From assembly GCA_030681895.1 (NCBI GenBank), contig JAUXRI010000117.1:1-64000 (forward strand): a stretch of 64,000 bases of DNA, read 5' to 3'. Under the pieces are notes generated by a model. It did no database searches. It had not been told where the DNA came from and saw only the letters and a program-made list of their open reading frames with translations. The position numbers were made by a program, and so were the translations under genes. This document shows, one piece after another, positions 57,330-64,000 of the stretch (position 1 is the stretch's first letter; every line of letters begins with the position of its first letter). Origin of the DNA: Myxococcales bacterium (GTDB lineage: Bacteria > Myxococcota > Myxococcia > Myxococcales > Myxococcaceae).

Positions 57330-58118
57330 TCAGGGGAGCAGCGCTTCGAGCCGCACGAGGTGCGTCGACGTCGGCCACTTCGCACGGAAGGACGTCAGCC
57401 GCGCCTTGGCATCGTCACGGCGCCCGAGCGTCACGAGCGCTTCGATGGCGATGACCTCACGTTCCTGAGCGAGCGCGCTCTGCGGAAACTTCGCGAGGTG
57501 CGCGTCGACGGCGGCGAGCGCCTGGGCGGGACGTCCAGCACGCGCTGCGGTGATGGCGTCGTCGAGCGCGGTGAGCTCTTCATCGGGGTTGGCGGGAGGC
57601 GGCGGTGGGGTCGCCTTCGTCGGCTCGGCAGCCACGGGCGCAACCGTCGGCGCGACCTTCACTACGGGTTTCACAGGCGGTGGCGGCTTCGTCGGCAGCT
57701 CGTCGGCTTTCACGGGCTCGGGCTCGGGCGGCAGCTCGACCTTCGGAGCGACCGCGATTGGCGCGACCGGTATCGGACGCTCGATGACCGGAGTGGGCAC
57801 AGGCTCGCGCAGCGCCACCACGCCGACCACGCCACCAATCGCCACCACGCCGGCCGCGACGAGGGCCTTCACACCGAAACCACCAGCAGCCGCCGTCACG
57901 CCACCGACGGGCGCAGTCGGCGCCGGCGGACCACCTCCACCACCACCTGCGCCACCATCACCACCACCCGGCGGCAGGTCGAACAGGAACGCCACCTTCG
58001 CGGTGAGGCGCTCCAGCTGCCGGTCGGACGGCGCGTCGACCTCGGCGCTCTCGAGCAGCTCGCGCAAGCCCGGGTCGGCGGACTCGTCGAGGAGCCACGG
58101 CTTCGTCTCGGTCGTCAT
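57330..58118 (-). CDS. Membrane-anchored TPR partner of ECF sigma factor (putative anti-sigma)
   Basis: A 262-residue protein. The cytoplasmic N-terminus (about 50 residues) is followed by a Gly/Pro linker, one membrane segment (VKALVAAGVVAIGGVVGVVA, about 84-103), a Pro/Val/Lys-rich periplasmic stalk and a TPR-like helical end (ARAGRPAQALAAVDAHLAKFP and ARLTSFRAKWP). ATG 58118 overlaps the sigma stop by four bases. Same topology and coupling as 48326-48994, though the sequence is divergent. The Pro-rich stalk resembles TonB-type spacers. The anti-sigma role is inferred. Confidence 0.7.
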   Translation of the reverse strand: MTTETKPWLLDESADPGLRELLESAEVDAPSDRQLERLTAKVAFLFDLPPGGGDGGAGGGGGGPPAPTAPVGGVTAAAGGFGVKALVAAGVVAIGGVVGVVALREPVPTPVIERPIPVAPIAVAPKVELPPEPEPVKADELPTKPPPPVKPVVKVAPTVAPVAAEPTKATPPPPPANPDEELTALDDAITAARAGRPAQALAAVDAHLAKFPQSALAQEREVIAIEALVTLGRRDDAKARLTSFRAKWPTSTHLVRLEALLP

Positions 58119-58648
58119 GCGCTCACCTGCCGTTGCTGGGCGACGAAGCCCTCGATGTGTCGACGCGCGGCGTAGAGCCTCGCGTACGCGGTCTGCACTG
58201 GAGCCCCCACGATGTCGGCGACCTCTTGCATGGGCACCTGCTCCAATTCGAACAGCACGAAGACGGCGCGTTTGTCGTCGTCGAGCTGCGCGAGCGCCTC
58301 ATCCAACTTCACGCGGGCCTGCCGCATCGCGATGTGCCGCGTCGCCGTCTCGCCGCTGTGGCTGCGCTCGGGCGCCTCGTCGAGGTTCGTCTCGCGCTTC
58401 ACGTAAGCCTTGCGCCGCCAGTCGGAGGCCACACGAAGACAGATGCCGTACAGCCACGTGTCGAGCGAGGAGCGCCCTTCGAACTCGCCCAGCCGCCGGT
58501 GCACGACGACGAAGACTTCCTGCGCGACGTCTTCAATCTCAGACTCGCGCACCCCAAAGCGCCGCAGCGAGCGCCACACCGTCGGGGCCTTCGACGTGTA
58601 GATGGCCTTGAAGTCTGGCGGCGCCACGCGGGCGAGCTGGCCGTCCAT
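58115..58648 (-). CDS. ECF-type RNA polymerase sigma factor, second copy
   Basis: A 177-residue protein. Region 2: WRSLRRFGVRESEIEDVAQEVFVVVHRRL (about 25-53), with the DxxQExF core. Region 4: ALAQLDDDKRAVFVLFELEQVPMQEVADIVGAPVQTAYARLYAARRHI (about 119-166). It starts at ATG 58648, whose first base is the last base of the upstream stop codon (TGATG), and ends overlapping the next gene. So three genes are coupled: Tyr-rich lipoprotein, sigma factor, membrane partner. Confidence 0.85.
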   Translation of the reverse strand: MDGQLARVAPPDFKAIYTSKAPTVWRSLRRFGVRESEIEDVAQEVFVVVHRRLGEFEGRSSLDTWLYGICLRVASDWRRKAYVKRETNLDEAPERSHSGETATRHIAMRQARVKLDEALAQLDDDKRAVFVLFELEQVPMQEVADIVGAPVQTAYARLYAARRHIEGFVAQQRQVSA

Positions 58649-60138
58649 CAGCGCTCCGCCTCGAGCAGCAGCTGAAGGTCTTCCACGCGTTCGCCGGTGA
58701 AGCGCGACAACGGCACCCACGCGTCGGCCGGCGCGCGCTTCGACGCGACACAACGGGCCGCAGCTTCTGGCGTGTCGAGGGTGCTGCAGAACGACGTCAC
58801 CCAGGCGCGCTCCAGCGACTCGGACACGCGCCGGGCGGCGACGTCGACGACGCGCGCCTCGAAGCCCGAGTCCGTCAACACCTGCGCGCGGTGCGGCGCG
58901 AGCTGCGCGGGCGGGTGCGTGACGTCGTGGTCGAGGTCGTCTGCGGTGACGTCGTCTTTCACGTCGACGACGAGTGGTTGCGCCGTGCCGGGCAGCGCGA
59001 TCGCGATGGAGAACGTCGCGGCGTGGCGCGCCGTCACCTGCGTGGCTGCGAAGTCGAAGCGCCGGGTCACCGGGCGCGTCTTGTACACCGTTCGTGTCAC
59101 CTGACGCGTCGCGGGCCGCGTCTTGGTCACCGACTCCATGCGGTAGTCGGTGCGGTAGCGCGTCACGGGGCGATAGCCCGTGCAGGTCTGGTACCGCGTG
59201 CCCGAGCCGCAGCTGTACGTGTACGACTCGGTCGTCGTGTACGCGACCTGGTACGGCCGCGACTCCGTCGTCAGGTACGACTCCTGGTAGTTCTCGGTCT
59301 GCGTCTCGTTGGTGGAGTAGCTCTCGGTCTCGACCCACGTGACGAACGTCTTCAGCGGCGCCTGCGTGCGTTGGCTCTCGACCGTGCCCGTCACCTGCAC
59401 TGGCAGTCCTTCGGGAGCGTTCGGGGCGAACCACACCGAGCGCGTGAAGCGCTCTTCGAGGGCGGCGGTCAGCGTCGAGGTCAGCTCGGGCCGGCTCTTC
59501 ACCGTCTGGAATTGCACGCTGAGCTTCGCGCGGCGCTCTGGCATCGGAGGCAGCGCCGGCGAGGCTGCGGAGAAGTGCGCACAGTACCGCGCCATCAGGG
59601 TCGCGAGCCACGGCGTCGTCGCGAGCGGGCTCACCACGGCGCAGCGGCGGGCACCGACGGACTTCGTCTCCACCGTCGCCACGCGCGCGACGTCGGAGAG
59701 GCCGGCGCGCTCGAGGTCGGGAGCCACCGAGCTGATCCGTGACTCGGCCTCGAGCGGCTGGCCCACGGAGAGCGGCTCACGAAGCCATGCGGCGATGGCG
59801 GGACCGAGCTGGCCGCGCTCCTGCTCGACGAGGGCCTTCGGCTCGGCGCCTCTGGTGACGAGCGCAGACGCGTCTCCCAACGTTCTGACCGCGGCGCGCC
59901 AGTCGCCGTCAGCGCGGGCCTTCGCGGCGCGCTCGAGGTGCTGGCGCATCAGCGCGCCAAGGGCGACCCGACGTCCCTCCATCGCGCGGGCGTCGTCAGG
60001 CGTCTCGACCAGCGCGGCCTCGAACGACGCCAACGCCTCGGAGGCGCGGCCTTCGGTGAGCGCCTCTTCGCCACGTCGCACGCGCGCCGAGACGCAGGCG
60101 ACGCAGGTCAGCAGCACGAGAGGGAGGACGCGACGCAC
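58648..60138 (-). CDS. Lipoprotein with Tyr/Thr-rich repeat region, upstream of the sigma gene
   Basis: A 496-residue protein starting at GTG 60138 with signal VRRVLPLVLLTCVAC (lipobox VAC). The N-terminal 90 residues are TPR-like (LTEGRASEALASFEAALVET). Central residues from about 255 to 355 are Tyr/Thr/Glu then Tyr/Thr/Arg-rich: ESYSTNETQTENYQESY, CGSGTRYQTCTGYRPVTRYR and RTVYKTRPVTRRF, probably extended beta strands. The C-terminus is unassigned. It is coupled to the sigma factor by a TGATG overlap, so it may be a periplasmic sensor or an output of the pathway. The family was not recognised. Confidence 0.74.
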   Translation of the reverse strand: MRRVLPLVLLTCVACVSARVRRGEEALTEGRASEALASFEAALVETPDDARAMEGRRVALGALMRQHLERAAKARADGDWRAAVRTLGDASALVTRGAEPKALVEQERGQLGPAIAAWLREPLSVGQPLEAESRISSVAPDLERAGLSDVARVATVETKSVGARRCAVVSPLATTPWLATLMARYCAHFSAASPALPPMPERRAKLSVQFQTVKSRPELTSTLTAALEERFTRSVWFAPNAPEGLPVQVTGTVESQRTQAPLKTFVTWVETESYSTNETQTENYQESYLTTESRPYQVAYTTTESYTYSCGSGTRYQTCTGYRPVTRYRTDYRMESVTKTRPATRQVTRTVYKTRPVTRRFDFAATQVTARHAATFSIAIALPGTAQPLVVDVKDDVTADDLDHDVTHPPAQLAPHRAQVLTDSGFEARVVDVAARRVSESLERAWVTSFCSTLDTPEAAARCVASKRAPADAWVPLSRFTGERVEDLQLLLEAER

Positions 60139-60212
60139 GCCTCGACGCCTACCACGGCTCGACCGGTCCAGGCCGACGACGGATCCGCACGCCTTCGAGC
60201 CGGCCAGACGGA

Positions 60213-60257
60213 CGAGAACAACTTCAACCACCGCGGCGGTGGTCAGCGTTGTTCTCG
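60213..60257. repeat. Palindromic element, copy A
   Basis: A 45-base compound palindrome. Outer perfect 10-base arms CGAGAACAAC (60213-60222) and GTTGTTCTCG (60248-60257); inner 8-base arms ACCACCGC (60227-60234) and GCGGTGGT (60236-60243) with one base between. It straddles the LysR stop codon. The first 21 bases are identical to copy B at 61868. No T run follows, so a simple intrinsic terminator is not evident. Confidence 0.8.
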
Positions 60258-61130
60258 AGTTGCTCCACCAACGTCATCGAACGCCACCGTGAGCGCGTCG
60301 AACACCGCCGCGACACGCGCCGCACGCCGCAGCCCTCGTGGCGTCACGAGGAACAGGTCGACCGCCGGCGCTGCCGTCTCGAGCACGAGCGGCAACTCGA
60401 CGAGCTCGGACCGCAGCTGCGTCATGAGCCGGGGCAGCACCGCGACGCCGAGCCCGTGGCTGACCGCTTCGAGCTGCGTATGAAAGCTCGAGGTCGTGAG
60501 CCGTGGCTTCGCGTGCAGCGGCGCGAGCCAGGCTTCTTCCGGAGAAGGCCGACCCACCGCGACCCACGGCCAGCTGGAGGGACTCTGCTTCGCGAGCGTC
60601 TTCGCCAATCGCCGGTGCACGAGCGGTGCGGTGTCGAGACGCGCGACGCGCCGGGTGACGAAGTCTCCTTTCGGCGGAAGGAAGAAGCGCAGCGCGAGGT
60701 CGGCGTCTCGGCGCGCGAGGTCGGTCGGATCATCGGAGACGACCAGGTCGACGACGAGCTCCGGGTGCTTCTCGAGCAGCGCCGGGAGCACGCGCGGAAT
60801 CACGAACAGGCTCGCGAGGGTCTCGGAGAGCGCGAGCCGCACCACCCCGCTCACCCTCGGGTTCGTCATCGCCACGACGTCGGACAGGGCACGCAGCGCG
60901 GCTTCGGCTGGCGCTGCTCCGGTGACGACACGACGACCTGCCGCGGTGAGCTCGATGCCCGTGGGCGTGCGGTCGAAGAGCCGAACCCCGAGGGCTGCTT
61001 CGAGCGCAGCCACTCGTCTGGAGACCGTCGACTGCATCGTCCCGAGCTCGCGCGCCGCAGCACCGAACCCTCCGGAGCGCGCGGCCGACAGGAAGAGCTT
61101 CACGTCGTCCCAGACGATGGAGGCAGCCAT
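60243..61130 (-). CDS. LysR-family transcriptional regulator
   Basis: A 295-residue regulator. The N-terminal winged helix-turn-helix is KLFLSAARSGGFGAAARELG...QSTVSRRVAALEAALGVRLF (about 10-52), followed by the substrate-binding core (about 90-290) with RLALSETLASLFVIPRVLPAL and the HGLGVAVLPRLM segment. It controls divergent targets as a tetramer with a small-molecule co-inducer. ATG 61130 is chosen because the upstream frame is not family-like. It is divergent from a flavodoxin-fold oxidoreductase, its most likely target. Its stop lies within palindromic element A. Confidence 0.87.
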   Translation of the reverse strand: MAASIVWDDVKLFLSAARSGGFGAAARELGTMQSTVSRRVAALEAALGVRLFDRTPTGIELTAAGRRVVTGAAPAEAALRALSDVVAMTNPRVSGVVRLALSETLASLFVIPRVLPALLEKHPELVVDLVVSDDPTDLARRDADLALRFFLPPKGDFVTRRVARLDTAPLVHRRLAKTLAKQSPSSWPWVAVGRPSPEEAWLAPLHAKPRLTTSSFHTQLEAVSHGLGVAVLPRLMTQLRSELVELPLVLETAAPAVDLFLVTPRGLRRAARVAAVFDALTVAFDDVGGATREQR

Positions 61131-61161
61131 GGCTCGTCGTGCCACGGACGCCTCGCGCGGC

Positions 61162-61190
61162 GCAATGCACCATTGCATGAGCCCCATGCA
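61162..61190. promoter_or_regulatory. Candidate LysR operator
   Basis: In the 105-base space between the divergent starts, GCAATG-CAC-CATTGC (61162-61176) overlaps repeated ATGCA/TGCAT half sites at 61165-61169, 61174-61178 and 61186-61190. Dyad half sites in a LysR/target intergenic region are typical, but the exact T-N11-A pattern was not fixed. Confidence 0.4.
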
Positions 61191-61235
61191 CTGACAGCCA
61201 GGGGCTTCAGACTGCCCAGCCCTTACGGTGAGCAC

Positions 61236-61862
61236 ATGACGACGATGACGCTGGTGACTTCGCACCCCGACCCGCAGTCCTTCTCCCGCTCACTCGCGAA
61301 CGCGTACGCGCGCGGGGCGACGACCCGTGGCGTGACCGTTCGCCAGTTCGACGCGACGGAGCTGCGTTTCGACCTGGTGCTCCGCGGCGCGCACACCACG
61401 CCGATGCACGACGAACCTGACCTCGCGAGGCTGCGCGAAGCCGTCGATGCGTCAGCGCACGTCGCGTGGTTCTTTCCGACGTGGTGGGCGGGGCTGCCAG
61501 CGGCGCTCAAGGGGCTGGTGGACCGGCTGTTCCTCCCGAAGGTGTCGTTTCTCTACGAAGGCGGTCTGCCACGCGGGCTGCTGAAGGGGCGCTCGAGCCG
61601 CTACGTCGCGACGATGGACAGCCCGGCCCTCTGGTACTGGCTGGCCCATCACGACGCGCTCGGCGGGAGCTTCGGGCGCGGCACGCTCCAGTTCGTCGGC
61701 TTCGGCCCGGTGCAACGAACACTGATCTACAGCGTGCGCTCGTTGAGCGAAAACGCTCGCGGGGCCTGGCTGCAGCGACTCGAAGCGCTCGGAGCGAACG
61801 ACGCGCAGCGGCTCCTGGCGCGGCAGGGCACCGCTCGACTGCCCGGGCAGGCCGGCGCCTGA
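61236..61862 (+). CDS. NAD(P)H oxidoreductase, flavodoxin fold
   Basis: A 208-residue protein of the NAD(P)H:quinone oxidoreductase/KefF-MdaB class. It opens TLVTSHPDPQSFSRSLANAY, followed by DPxLVxxxx-type phosphate contacts; FPTWWAGLPAALKGLVDRLF (about 78-97) is the highly conserved FMN/dimer segment (family: P-x-W-W-x-x-P-A-x-L-K-G-W-x-D-R). It reduces quinones or electrophiles in the cytoplasm. The divergent LysR gene suggests induction by its substrate. The stop is six bases before palindromic element B. ATG 61236 is the obvious start; an in-frame ATG at 61245 is possible. Confidence 0.85.
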   Translation: MTTMTLVTSHPDPQSFSRSLANAYARGATTRGVTVRQFDATELRFDLVLRGAHTTPMHDEPDLARLREAVDASAHVAWFFPTWWAGLPAALKGLVDRLFLPKVSFLYEGGLPRGLLKGRSSRYVATMDSPALWYWLAHHDALGGSFGRGTLQFVGFGPVQRTLIYSVRSLSENARGAWLQRLEALGANDAQRLLARQGTARLPGQAGA

Positions 61863-61867
61863 ACTGC

Positions 61868-61912
61868 CGAGAACAACTTCAACCACCGTGGCGGTGGTCC
61901 TCGGTGTTCTCA
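61868..61912. repeat. Palindromic element, copy B
   Basis: Same layout as copy A: left arm CGAGAACAAC (61868-61877), right arm GGTGTTCTCA (61903-61912, 8 of 10 pairs), inner arms ACCACCGT and GCGGTGGT around 61882-61898, where the T faces a G (a wobble pair in RNA). It lies six bases after the oxidoreductase stop and 30 bases before the next gene. Confidence 0.8.
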
Positions 61913-61942
61913 CTCCGGCAGACTCTTGCGACACTCGCGCGA

Positions 61943-62704
61943 ATGAAGACCAGCTGGGAACGAGATGAGGGCTTCGACCAACGCGCACGCCTCGAGCTCG
62001 ACCCATGGGAGGTCCGCCTGCTCGAGGGCTACCACCCGCTCTACGACTACTCGTCGACGCTGGTGACGACCCACGCTGAGTGGCCAGAAAGCGAGCTGCG
62101 GCGCCGCGCCATCGAGGTCCTCAGCGAAGACATGGTGCGCGAGGCCGATGCGTCAGTCGCTGGCGCATCGTCAATCGAGCCGTTCGCGAAGTGGAAGGCG
62201 GCCGACGACCTCAACGCGGCGGCATGGGCCAGGGTGCCCATCGAAGCGTTGGTGGTCGACGCGCAGACGCCTCGTGCGGTTCGCGCCGAGTACGGCGTGC
62301 ACCTCACGGTCGAGGGCGTGCTCTTTCAGTGGGTGGGGCCCGCGACGCCTCGAGACCCGTCCTGTCACCTCGCGCCGTTCGACCCGCCCGTGCGCCTCGA
62401 CGGACTGACGGCAGTCGCCGCCGTTCCCGGAGCCTTCGTCTTTCTTCGCAAGCACTCGCCGCCGTACGTCACGACGAGGGAGGGGCGCGTCCTTCCGGCG
62501 ATCTCGGAGCAGCTGGTCGCGTTGGGCGTCGAGGCGAGCGGCTTTTCCCGCGTCTTCATCAGCGGCGCAGCGCTCGTCGGCGAAAGCGCGCTGCTGCGCG
62601 TCCATACGCAGCATCACCAGCGCGGTGCCTCGCGCGCGACGACGGGAGACAATTGGTGGGTTCGGGTCGACCCGCGCCTCGGCGTCGTCTCTCGCAGCCG
62701 ATGA
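61943..62704 (+). CDS. Hypothetical protein
   Basis: A 253-residue soluble protein with no signal peptide. Acidic and Trp-containing (DPWEVRLLEGYHPLYDY, EPFAKWKAADDLNAAAWARV), with a single Cys (PSCHLAPF). No recognisable catalytic motif was seen. ATG 61943 starts after palindromic element B. It may be transcribed from its own promoter or by read-through from the oxidoreductase gene. Function is unknown. Confidence 0.62.
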   Translation: MKTSWERDEGFDQRARLELDPWEVRLLEGYHPLYDYSSTLVTTHAEWPESELRRRAIEVLSEDMVREADASVAGASSIEPFAKWKAADDLNAAAWARVPIEALVVDAQTPRAVRAEYGVHLTVEGVLFQWVGPATPRDPSCHLAPFDPPVRLDGLTAVAAVPGAFVFLRKHSPPYVTTREGRVLPAISEQLVALGVEASGFSRVFISGAALVGESALLRVHTQHHQRGASRATTGDNWWVRVDPRLGVVSRSR

Positions 62705-62737
62705 GGGCGCCGCACCTGAGAGCGCTGCGCTCGCTCG

Positions 62738-63376
62738 CTACTCGGCGCTCTGGTCGACGAAGTCAGGCGCACCCTTCTCCCAGACGCCGAAGTCGCCCGC
62801 GTCAGGAGCGAAGCTGAACCAGAAGGTCCCTCGCACGGGTTCGCCCTCTTTTCGTCCCGTGCACGAGAGGTATGCCTCGGAGAGGCACGGGTTGATGGCG
62901 AGCAGCGTGCAGCGGTAGTCGGTCGACAAGCGGTCGAGCCGGGCCTGCTCGGCCTTCATGCAGGCTTTGAAGGCGCGTTGAGCAGCCTGCGCCTGCGCTC
63001 TGGTCGGAGGCGGACTGTTCTGGAACGTCGTGCCCTCGCACGTCCGCTCATCCACACCGGAGCCAGCCCGCACATGGAGCGGAAGCGAAGGCGCGCCGTC
63101 GCCGAGGCTGAGTTCGAGCGTGGAGCCCCAGCTGTCCCCGGGGAATCCTCCGCTCTCCTTAGTCGCGCAGAGTTCGAGCGCTCTCTCGCATCGCGCAGGT
63201 GCTGGCGCCCGCGCAGTGAAGCACTCGAGCCCACCATCCAGTCGAGCGCGGCGTTCGTCCATCACCGCGCCATGGGTCGTGCTCCAGGCCACCGCGGCCT
63301 GCTTACGCTCTGCGACGGTCGGGCCCACGAGTGAAGGCACAGCCACCAGCACCACCAGCCTGAGGAAGTCATGCAT
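62738..63376 (-). CDS. Hypothetical secreted Cys-containing protein
   Basis: A 212-residue exported protein with signal MHDFLRLVVLVAVPSLVGPTVA. Seven Cys in the mature part (ECFTAR, RCERALELC, RTCEG, KACMKAE, RCTLLAINPC, LSCTG) suggest several disulfides; this frequency with helical spacers is typical of small myxobacterial periplasmic proteins. The family was not recognised. It is convergent with the preceding gene across 33 bases. Confidence 0.64.
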   Translation of the reverse strand: MHDFLRLVVLVAVPSLVGPTVAERKQAAVAWSTTHGAVMDERRARLDGGLECFTARAPAPARCERALELCATKESGGFPGDSWGSTLELSLGDGAPSLPLHVRAGSGVDERTCEGTTFQNSPPPTRAQAQAAQRAFKACMKAEQARLDRLSTDYRCTLLAINPCLSEAYLSCTGRKEGEPVRGTFWFSFAPDAGDFGVWEKGAPDFVDQSAE

Positions 63377-63544
63377 GCGGGCTCCTTCGGTGTTCGTGCA
63401 CCATGCGAGCAGAAGAGCATGGCGGCGGCGCGGGACTTCTCGGGCACCACCGGCACTGCTTTCGGAACCTCACGCGCGTCTTCCGGAATCCTCGCGTCAT
63501 CAACCCCGACTTCGCGCCGCCACCCACGCGAGTCTGTCCTGCCC

Positions 63545-63994
63545 TCACGGCGTACGGCGGCAATAGCCGGGCGGAACGAAGACAGGATTGCAGCCAGCCG
63601 CGCGCTTCTCCCGCGTGCACACGGAGCTGCCGACACACTCGTTGTTCCCGTTGCAGGCGCTCACCACGCAGACGCCCGCGTCACCAACGGGAACACACGA
63701 CTGATCCACGATGCCGGGAATTCCACAGTCGTTCACCACGCCACACGGCCGGCGGCACACGCCCTCGAGGCAGACCTCGGCCTTCGCGCAGCCAGCGTCA
63801 CAGGCCCGCACGCACACCGGCAGTCCGGTGAAGGAGCCCGCCGGCTCCGCGCACGTCAGCCCGCTCTGACACGTTCCACACGGCAACCCCGCAGGCTGCG
63901 GCCCCTCGAGGGGCTCTCCCACCATCGCCCCACAGGCGAAGCCCACCGCGAGGGCTGCGAGGAGAAAGCGATGCACGCGCTCACGTTGTCTCAC
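63545..63994 (-). CDS. Cys-rich lipoprotein
   Basis: A 149-residue lipoprotein starting at GTG 63994 (GTG 63976 is an alternative), with lipobox GFAC. The mature chain has about 18 Cys in a C-x-x-C-x-x-G-L-x-C pattern (CGTCQSGLTC, CVRACDAGCAKAEVC, CRRPC, CNGNNECVGSSVC), disulfide-rich like other Cys-repeat lipoproteins of the group. Function is unknown. It is the last gene before the window edge, so upstream context is missing. Confidence 0.68.
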   Translation of the reverse strand: MRQRERVHRFLLAALAVGFACGAMVGEPLEGPQPAGLPCGTCQSGLTCAEPAGSFTGLPVCVRACDAGCAKAEVCLEGVCRRPCGVVNDCGIPGIVDQSCVPVGDAGVCVVSACNGNNECVGSSVCTREKRAAGCNPVFVPPGYCRRTP

Positions 63995-64000
63995 GAAGAC

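Noticed and set aside
60213..61912. The two palindromes as ends of a transposon
   Set aside because: No transposase lies between them, both copies are in the same orientation with internal symmetry, and no flanking target duplication was seen.

Overview
High-GC bacterial chromosome, very probably a member of the Myxococcota. Supporting signs are a MYXO-CTERM-like C-terminus (protein ending at 34500), many lipoproteins with an Asp-Ala-Gly linker just after the lipidated Cys, Gly/Ala/Ser/Thr/Asn-rich spacer repeats, two Ser/Thr kinases whose catalytic loop reads HRDV(S/A)P(Q/K)N, and many paired signalling genes overlapping by four bases. No rRNA, tRNA, IS element or CRISPR array was recognised. 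Only one gene-free stretch (28721-29039) exceeds 300 bases.

Layout. 1-200 is the tail of a beta-helix-like gene. 208-6081 holds a divergent hemerythrin gene and a tight six-gene operon: outer-membrane barrel, small lipoprotein, an MbnP/MbnH copper-protein/di-heme pair, and a RegB/RegA (PrrB/PrrA)-type redox two-component system. 6280-12175 carries a glycosyltransferase, Cys-rich lipoprotein, DUF362 protein and small secreted proteins. 12172-15497 is a minus-strand operon of a beta-propeller lipoprotein, a tandem (four-haem) di-haem oxidoreductase and a small lipoprotein. 15672-17535 is a KaiC-like ATPase with a small partner. 17697-28720 is dominated by large surface lipoproteins with low-complexity spacers, plus a PEGA-tailed kinase. 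29040-32152 is a two-gene PAS/histidine kinase and REC-hybrid kinase unit. 32170-38145 holds a secreted Cys-rich/thrombospondin-type protein, a MYXO-CTERM protein and an Omp85-like barrel. 38155-46261 has an AspT-type transporter, a sulfatase divergent from a seven-haem cytochrome, a NYN-LOTUS protein and tyrosyl-tRNA synthetase. 46319-53218 has a second kinase, an ECF sigma/partner pair, a propeller-cytochrome lipoprotein and 4-alpha-glucanotransferase. 53336-56614 includes phenylalanine hydroxylase and an E2-like acyltransferase. 56638-60138 is a second sigma module with a Tyr/Thr-rich lipoprotein and a cytochrome c'-like lipoprotein. 60213-61912 is a LysR regulator divergent from a flavodoxin-fold oxidoreductase, with a copy of the same palindromic element at each outer end. 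The right end carries small secreted proteins.

Themes. c-type haem proteins linked to the envelope are unusually dense (MbnH, tandem di-haem enzyme, seven-haem cytochrome, propeller-cytochrome, cytochrome c'-like). The strongest candidate for an under-described system is the 812-6081 operon, where a kynurenine-forming MbnP/MbnH copper pair is encoded together with its own quinone/thiol-type redox sensor kinase and regulator. Product calls rest on motif recognition by eye; no database search was run.
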